Under the pieces are notes generated by a model. It was not told the origin of the DNA, ran no database searches, and worked only from the letters and a program-made list of their open reading frames with translations. Shown here one piece after another: positions 6,181-10,034 of a DNA stretch of 10,034 nucleotides. Made by a program: the position numbers and the translations under genes. Every line of letters begins with the position of its first letter. Positions within the stretch are counted from its first letter, which is position 1. Source of the DNA: Dehalococcoidia bacterium (lineage in GTDB: Bacteria; Chloroflexota; Dehalococcoidia; GIF9; AB-539-J10); the NCBI GenBank assembly GCA_030589825.1, contig JAUUZT010000015.1, forward strand, positions 1-10,034. The letters are read 5' to 3'.

Positions 6181-7017
6181 ATGTCTTCAGTAATAACGTT
6201 AACAACAGATTTTGGACTAACAGATGCATATGTTGGTGCTACTAAAGGAGCTATCCTTAGCGTTAACCCTGATGCTGTTATAGTCGATATAACACATTCT
6301 ATCGAACCGCAGAACATTGTACAGGGGGCATTTGTCCTAAATAATGCTTATCGGTATTTCCCTAAACACAGTATTCACATAGCTGTTGTTGACCCTGGTG
6401 TGGGAAGTAAGCGTTGTGGGGTGATATTGAAAACCTCATCTGCTCTGTTTGTTGCTCCTGATAACGGTATATTAAGTTGGGTAATTAATGAGTTATCTTT
6501 GAATGATGATTGTTCGAACCAAGGATCTCTGCCATCTGCGAAACTACTTTTAGGCGATGGACTTGAGGCTGTGGCTGTTACCGATCCACGCTTTTGGCGT
6601 CAGCCAGTGAGTGCTACTTTTCATGCTAGGGATATATTTGCGCCAGTTGCTGCTGGACTTTCGCTTGGTATCTCAATTTATGAGTTTGGAGAGAAATTGA
6701 ATTCGCTTCATGTTTTTCCTGTCCAAAGACCTTTCGTTGGACAAGATGGGAGTTTGTCGGGTCACGTAATACACGTCGATCATTTTGGCAACCTGATTAC
6801 TGATATAAGGAGCACAGATTTGTCGAGGAGAAATGTTGTGATTGAGATAGCGGGGTATCAGATCCGAGGGCTGATGCGCTATTATAAGGAGTCAGATGGA
6901 TTGGTGGCTGTTCTGGGTAGCAATGGCTATCTTGAGATATCTATACCAAAGAGAAATGCCTGTATCTACCTTGGTGCTAAAGTAGGTGATAAAGTCACTG
7001 TAGTAGCTGAACAATAA
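6181..7017 (+). CDS. S-adenosyl-L-methionine hydrolase (adenosine-forming), DUF62 / SAM hydroxide adenosyltransferase
   Basis: Member of the fluorinase/chlorinase-related DUF62 family, which uses water to split S-adenosylmethionine into adenosine and methionine. The N-terminal domain has ITLTTDFGLTDAYVGATKG (5-23), DPGVGSKR with D71 and R78, APDNGIL (92-98) and ATFHARDIFAP with H148. D71, R78 and H148 correspond to the Asp-Arg-His triad described for this family. The C-terminal beta-barrel domain begins around GHVIHVDHFGNLITDI (194-209), another family block. The fluorinase-specific insertion is not evident, so a hydrolase rather than a halogenase is expected. The segment at about 105-145, between the two halves of the active site, is longer than I expect and may be lineage-specific. 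The gene lies 9 bp after secG, has no clear ribosome site, and its stop is inside an AT-rich hairpin. Why cells destroy SAM with this enzyme is not settled. Confidence 0.92.
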   Translation: MSSVITLTTDFGLTDAYVGATKGAILSVNPDAVIVDITHSIEPQNIVQGAFVLNNAYRYFPKHSIHIAVVDPGVGSKRCGVILKTSSALFVAPDNGILSWVINELSLNDDCSNQGSLPSAKLLLGDGLEAVAVTDPRFWRQPVSATFHARDIFAPVAAGLSLGISIYEFGEKLNSLHVFPVQRPFVGQDGSLSGHVIHVDHFGNLITDIRSTDLSRRNVVIEIAGYQIRGLMRYYKESDGLVAVLGSNGYLEISIPKRNACIYLGAKVGDKVTVVAEQ

Positions 7018-7036
7018 TAAATATTATTTATTATTG
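7012..7036. terminator. AT-rich palindrome between convergent genes (possible bidirectional terminator)
   Basis: CAATAATAAAT (7012-7022) pairs perfectly with ATTTATTATTG (7026-7036) around a 3-nt loop. It includes the stop codon of the SAM hydrolase gene and lies 12 bp from the end of the opposing permease gene. It is the only candidate to separate the two convergent units. The stem is almost all A-T and therefore weak, and the T-rich stretch after it (TATATTTT) starts 4 nt beyond, on the plus side. Confidence 0.4.
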
Positions 7037-7048
7037 AGGTATATTTTC

Positions 7049-7882
7049 CTAGCCAAATACACCGAGCATTCTCAAACCAAGATAAATTAAAAGAGCTATA
7101 AAAATGTACTGTAGCTGCTTTGCTGGTAAAGCATGTGCCAGTTTCGCTCCCAGTTGTGCCATTGGAATGCTGGTTACTACCAGACATAGCCACATTAGGC
7201 CGTTGATATAACCTATAGAGTATGGAGGAAGTGTCTCTGTTATTCCTTGAGAGTTTACTATCCAATATACGATAGAGCCCATACTAATGAAGGCTACTGC
7301 ACCAGTAGAGGTACCCACAGCCTCGTGCATGACGAAACCGAGGGCGATGACCATTGCAGGAACCATGACCGCACCACCTCCAATACCCGCCAGTCCTGCT
7401 AAAATCCCGACGGGAAAACCCAGGGCTGCCAGAGCAACTGGATTTATTTTAGAAGGTTTTTTCTCTATAACTTCCTTTGCTGATTTTAATGCCCTTGTTT
7501 TTCCTATACCCATCCAGACAGCAATTATAAGCAATAATATGCCGAATACTATTTTAAGGATATCGTTTGGTAATATATTAGCAAGTCGTGCTCCAAGAAG
7601 AATGGAACCAGCTGCACCACAAGGTCCGAGAATCAATGCTGCTCGCCAGCGTACGGCTTTCTTTTTATTATGTCTCCAAACTCCACTTATGGCTGTGGGC
7701 AAAATCACTGCTGCGCTTGTAGCGATAGCTATTTTCATGGAGAAAAGACCATAGCCCATCAAGTCAGCTATCCAGCATAGTGCAGGTACTAATATTATTC
7801 CTCCACCAATACCTAGCAAGCCACTTGCTAATCCTGCACCTGCTCCGGTTAGCAGTAGTATAAGAATGTATGTTATGGTCAT
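7049..7882 (-). CDS. TauE/SafE (TSUP) family membrane permease
   Basis: Inner-membrane transporter of the TSUP family, whose known members move sulfite, sulfoacetate, thiosulfate or other sulfur/organic anions. Its 277 residues form two homologous halves, each with the glycine-rich family repeat: GLLGIGGGIILVPA (21-34) and GLAGIGGGAVMVPA (163-176). About eight hydrophobic helices are visible, with a basic loop (HNKKKAVRWR, 71-80) and a charged central linker (about 128-147). The first helix begins right at the N-terminus. It is the last gene of a minus-strand run, 50 bp after the Mrp-type ATPase, with only a weak ribosome site (GTGAG). Substrate cannot be read from sequence. A sulfur compound would fit its place behind Fe-S related genes, but that is inference. 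Confidence 0.88.
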   Translation of the reverse strand: MTITYILILLLTGAGAGLASGLLGIGGGIILVPALCWIADLMGYGLFSMKIAIATSAAVILPTAISGVWRHNKKKAVRWRAALILGPCGAAGSILLGARLANILPNDILKIVFGILLLIIAVWMGIGKTRALKSAKEVIEKKPSKINPVALAALGFPVGILAGLAGIGGGAVMVPAMVIALGFVMHEAVGTSTGAVAFISMGSIVYWIVNSQGITETLPPYSIGYINGLMWLCLVVTSIPMAQLGAKLAHALPAKQLQYIFIALLIYLGLRMLGVFG

Positions 7883-7932
7883 AGTATTCTCACTTTCAAT
7901 TTTGCCATATTTGATATGTTAAGGTTACAGGA

Positions 7933-8934
7933 TTATTTTTTGTTGTCTAGTACAGCGAGCAGATTGCCAAGCACAGAGGAAAGAAAATCTGAACGATACT
8001 GCTCAATTTTTCCCTGATCACATAGTTTGGCCAACTCAGGGTCTATTGGTAGTTTTCCCAATAGTGAAGTTTCTGCTTTGGCTGCCATTTCCTTCCCTTT
8101 ACTTTTACCAAACACTTCCATTTTATGACCTGTTTCTGGCACCATAAGGTAGCTCATATTCTCAATTAAACCCAATACACGGATATTCATTTTATTAGCC
8201 ATTTTTATAGCTTTCATCACTATCATCTCTGTTAAATCTTGAGGAGTATAAACATCGATTACACCTGAAAGAGGAATAGTCTGCATCAGGGTTAGGGGGA
8301 TATCTCCTGTACCCGGTGGTACATCTATTATTAAATAATCAAGCTTGCCCCACAAGACCTCTTCCCAGAATTGTGTGACAGCCTTAGCCATTAGTGGCCC
8401 TCGCCAGATAACAGCATCATTCTCATTAGGCAAGAGTAGATTCATGGACATGATTTCAATACCTGTTTTAGACAATACTGGAAGAATCCCGCCATTATCA
8501 CCACCTGGATGTTCGCTGATGCCAAACATTTTAGGTATGCTTGGACCTGTAATATCAGCATCAAGGATACCAACCGCATTGCCTTCAAGGGCAAAGGATA
8601 CAGCTAATAATCCAGCCATTAGAGATTTACCTACTCCACCTTTACCACTCATCACAGCTATAATATTTTTAATCTGATTAACCTCGGATACTTTACTTTC
8701 AATAAAGTTAAGATTCACTTCATTAATTTCTGGAATATCTTTGATAGTTTCATTCACCTTGGTCTTGAGCCAGTCTTGAGATTGGGCAGAGATTGCTGTT
8801 GATGACAAACTGATATTTACTTTGTTATCTTCAATTTTTATTTCTCTCACCATATTCATCTGAAGCAAACTACGCCTTACTCCAGGTACAAGCACATGCT
8901 CAAGGGCTTCCTCGACTTGTTCTTCTATAGACAT
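7933..8934 (-). CDS. mrp: Mrp/ApbC-type P-loop ATPase (Fe-S cluster carrier family), CxxC missing
   Basis: Cytoplasmic ATPase of the Mrp/NBP35 family that usually carries and transfers [4Fe-4S] clusters. Numbered from the start chosen here (333 residues), it has an N-terminal MIP18-like (DUF59) domain (about 1-80). The ATPase core follows with deviant Walker A GKGGVGKS (97-104), switch I DADITGPS (125-132), WRGPLMAKA (177-185), and DVPPGTGD (204-211). The segment ENMSY, normally followed by a CPxC motif, continues MVPETGHKMEVFG (264-276), so neither cluster-binding cysteine is present. The only cysteine in the protein is C305. The start at 8934 is preferred over the ATG at 8940, because the ribosome site CGAGGAGG abuts the latter directly and stands 6 nt from the former. 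Gene order with the NifX-like protein suggests joint work in metallocluster handling. Without CxxC its role may differ. Confidence 0.9.
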   Translation of the reverse strand: MSIEEQVEEALEHVLVPGVRRSLLQMNMVREIKIEDNKVNISLSSTAISAQSQDWLKTKVNETIKDIPEINEVNLNFIESKVSEVNQIKNIIAVMSGKGGVGKSLMAGLLAVSFALEGNAVGILDADITGPSIPKMFGISEHPGGDNGGILPVLSKTGIEIMSMNLLLPNENDAVIWRGPLMAKAVTQFWEEVLWGKLDYLIIDVPPGTGDIPLTLMQTIPLSGVIDVYTPQDLTEMIVMKAIKMANKMNIRVLGLIENMSYLMVPETGHKMEVFGKSKGKEMAAKAETSLLGKLPIDPELAKLCDQGKIEQYRSDFLSSVLGNLLAVLDNKK

Positions 8935-8940
8935 AAACAT

Positions 8941-8948
8941 CCTCCTCG
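8941..8948 (-). promoter_or_regulatory. Ribosome binding site deciding the Mrp start
   Basis: Read on the minus strand, CGAGGAGG ends immediately before ATG 8940 (zero spacing) and 6 nt before the in-frame ATG at 8934. The second gives normal spacing, so the two extra residues of the longer reading are probably not translated. Confidence 0.65.
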
Positions 8949-9008
8949 ATAAATATTGAAATTAACTAATGGTAATTAGACTGTATTGTTTTATAGGTTT
9001 ATATAATC

Positions 9009-9347
9009 TTAGTGGTCGCACATATCGGTGCCTGTTGTTAGTGTCCCATTGATATAATCTAACACAGCTTTTTCAGGGTCTTCTGATATAACATTGGTGA
9101 TGACCTTGATATTATTTTCACTAAAGATTGATTGTGCTCTAGAGCCTATACCTGCAGCTATGATAATAGCTACTCCTTGCTCTGCTAACCAGGCAGGAAG
9201 GATTCCTGGTTGATGTTTTGGAGACGTTAAATTTTCTCTCTTTAAGATATTCCCTGTTGTTTCATCTACATCGAAGAAAGCGAATTCTTCACAATGGCCA
9301 AAATGCCCGCTTAACTTCCCTCCAACTAATGGTATCGCGTATTTCAT
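9009..9347 (-). CDS. NifX/NafY-type dinitrogenase iron-molybdenum cofactor-binding family protein
   Basis: A 112-residue single-domain protein of the family that includes NifX, NafY and the C-terminal part of NifB, which bind Fe-S or FeMo-type clusters. Stand-alone versions occur widely in anaerobes that do not fix nitrogen. Visible family pattern: SGHFGHCEEFAFFDVD (13-28) with C19 and several histidines, KHQPGILPAWLAEQGV (44-59), IIAAGIGSRAQSIF (62-75), and the typical ending GTLTTGTDMCDH with C110 and H112. The ribosome site TAAGGAG is 6 nt before the ATG. It is the first gene of the minus-strand run and is followed after 68 bp (to the chosen Mrp start, 74 bp) by the Mrp ATPase. No nitrogenase genes are in the window, so a general metallocluster carrier or regulator is likelier than a nitrogen-fixation role. 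Confidence 0.9.
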   Translation of the reverse strand: MKYAIPLVGGKLSGHFGHCEEFAFFDVDETTGNILKRENLTSPKHQPGILPAWLAEQGVAIIIAAGIGSRAQSIFSENNIKVITNVISEDPEKAVLDYINGTLTTGTDMCDH

Positions 9348-9375
9348 CTATTTCTCCTTAATTAATCTAGCTGAG

Positions 9376-9405
9376 ATTATTTGATACGGTTTTGCTTCAT
9401 GTCGA
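9376..9405 (-). promoter_or_regulatory. Possible sigma70 promoter of the nifX-like/mrp/TSUP run
   Basis: On the minus strand, -35 TCGACA (9400-9405), 18-nt spacer, -10 AATAAT (9376-9381): each 5/6 to consensus. Predicted transcript start near 9369 leaves about 20 nt before the ATG at 9347, enough for the TAAGGAG ribosome site. In an AT-rich spacer such matches also arise by chance. Confidence 0.4.
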
Positions 9406-9551
9406 CTTGCTTAACCTGGACGAATTTGTATTATCAGACGCCTTTGCATCATTGATTAGATATCCACCTTATTGAGAGGTTTCTTTGCAAATGACTAAAA
9501 ATCTTCATATTTGAAAAATTGAAATTTGGTATATGACGCCCTAATTTATAG

Positions 9552-9579
9552 CACATTTGTTGGTACAAACTAAAATGTG
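9552..9579. repeat. Inverted repeat (hairpin) in gene-free region
   Basis: CACATTT (9552-9558) pairs with AAATGTG (9573-9579). The loop can add GTT/AAC with a small bulge. No T run follows on either side. Role unknown; could be an operator or part of a structured RNA. Confidence 0.4.
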
Positions 9580-9653
9580 AACTCCGAAATGTTTGAATTG
9601 GTAGCTATTCAAGTAGGGGGTGGCGAATATTGGACTACTAAAGATTACTTGTG

Positions 9654-9696
9654 TAGGCCTCAGTGGTAGTTTTCCTTACCTTGCCTCTGAGGCCTA
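9654..9696. repeat. GC-rich extended hairpin in gene-free region
   Basis: A perfect 10-bp stem, TAGGCCTCAG (9654-9663) with CTGAGGCCTA (9687-9696), encloses an inner stem GGTAG/TTACC (9665-9669 and 9676-9680, one G-U pair). No T run follows in either direction, so it is not a typical intrinsic terminator. It could be part of a small RNA, a recombination or binding site, or a dispersed repeat. Confidence 0.5.
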
Positions 9697-9972
9697 TAAC
9701 CGCTCGAACAGCTACAACAGAGGGAGGACCACAAGTATTTAGATCCATAGCCCTCGCTAAGAACAGTTCATACTCCCCTTTTAATGAATAACTGGTCAGT
9801 ACAAATTACTGCTTCATAAACAACTACTTGGCAGAAATACCACAAGGTTTCAAATAGCATACTCTTCGAATAAACTATTATCGTATATGTATATCAACCA
9901 AGTTGTGGGTTAACTGTTATATCTGAAGCACTCCTTATATGTAATTTTCCTCGCTATTTTTCTATATTTAGT

Positions 9973-10034
9973 CTAACTCGATGGCTCAAGTTTATTTATT
10001 CGAGCTTCGATCTGAGCTAACTGGTCTCGTATTG
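9973..10034 (-). CDS. C-terminal end of an unidentified protein (coiled-coil tail), cut by window edge
   Basis: On the minus strand a frame open to the window end gives 19 residues ending LEPSS before TAG (9973-9975). The preceding residues place I, L, I, I and L at 4-3-4-3 spacing, with charged and glutamine residues between, a clean heptad coiled-coil pattern typical of a protein tail. The stretch is short and an open frame of 19 codons can be chance. The protein family cannot be named. Confidence 0.35.
   Translation of the reverse strand, partial: IRDQLAQIEARINKLEPSS

Larger units (their letters stand above)
9406..9972. other. Gene-free stretch with two hairpins
   Basis: I see no convincing coding frame, tRNA or recognised structured RNA on either strand in these 567 bases. 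Stops are frequent in all frames. The stretch is AT-rich except for a GC-richer block at about 9611-9765 that contains the 9654-9696 hairpin. Short unlisted ORFs or a non-coding RNA cannot be excluded by eye. Confidence 0.5.

Noticed and set aside
7287..7754. 155-codon plus-strand open frame opposite the TSUP permease
   Set aside because: The minus-strand frame has the full TSUP motifs; the plus frame is rich in A, P, T and I as expected for an antisense copy of membrane helices.
7906..7918. CATAT-TTG-ATATG palindrome between mrp and the permease gene as an operator
   Set aside because: Only 5-bp arms in AT-rich DNA; expected by chance, and the permease is probably co-transcribed.
8345..8677. 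110-codon plus-strand open frame opposite the Mrp gene
   Set aside because: Antisense of conserved Walker motifs; no independent support.
7049..9347. Nitrogen-fixation cluster
   Set aside because: Only a stand-alone NifX-type domain is present; no nifHDK, nifB or nifEN in the window, and such proteins are common in non-fixing anaerobes.
9406..9972. CRISPR array, tRNA or T-box element
   Set aside because: No regularly spaced repeats, no tRNA T-loop/cloverleaf pattern and no T-box consensus could be found by eye.

Overview
The window looks like part of an AT-rich genome of an anaerobic bacterium. The best lineage clue is the 72-residue SecG at 5953-6171, whose GGGMGGIFG...VYRTRRGIEKSLF core resembles SecG of Chloroflexota. 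With the Mrp and NifX-like genes this suggests a Dehalococcoidia-like member of that phylum. This is inference from remembered family patterns, not a search result.

Left part (2-4275, plus strand): a run of five genes around dicarboxylate/CoA chemistry. In order they are the C-terminal part of a malic enzyme (cut by the window edge), a divergent succinyl-CoA-synthetase-type beta subunit, a 95-residue seven-cysteine ferredoxin-like protein, the matching alpha subunit with its phospho-histidine, and a CitE/malyl-CoA-lyase-type aldolase. Read together they could join malate (or citramalate) to malyl-CoA (citramalyl-CoA) with ATP and cleave it to acetyl-CoA plus glyoxylate (pyruvate), or run in the reverse direction and make ATP. 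The Fe-S protein between the two ligase subunits, together with unusual active-site loops in both subunits, is the most interesting feature here. A strong hairpin at 4312-4358 closes the cluster.

Middle part (4475-7017, plus strand): a good sigma70-type promoter (4475-4503) lies so close to gatB that the mRNA is probably leaderless. It leads into gatB (Asp/Glu-tRNA amidotransferase subunit B), secG (abutting it) and a DUF62 SAM hydrolase (S-adenosylmethionine hydroxide adenosyltransferase). An AT-only hairpin separates this unit from the convergent genes that follow.

Right part (9405 down to 7049, minus strand): a likely three-gene operon. It has its own promoter, then a NifX/NafY-type cluster-binding protein, an Mrp/ApbC-type P-loop ATPase that lacks the usual C-terminal CxxC, and a TauE/SafE (TSUP) anion permease. 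The stretch 9406-9972 has no recognisable gene but holds two hairpins. At the very end (9973-10034) the C-terminal tail of a further minus-strand gene with a coiled-coil pattern seems to enter the window.
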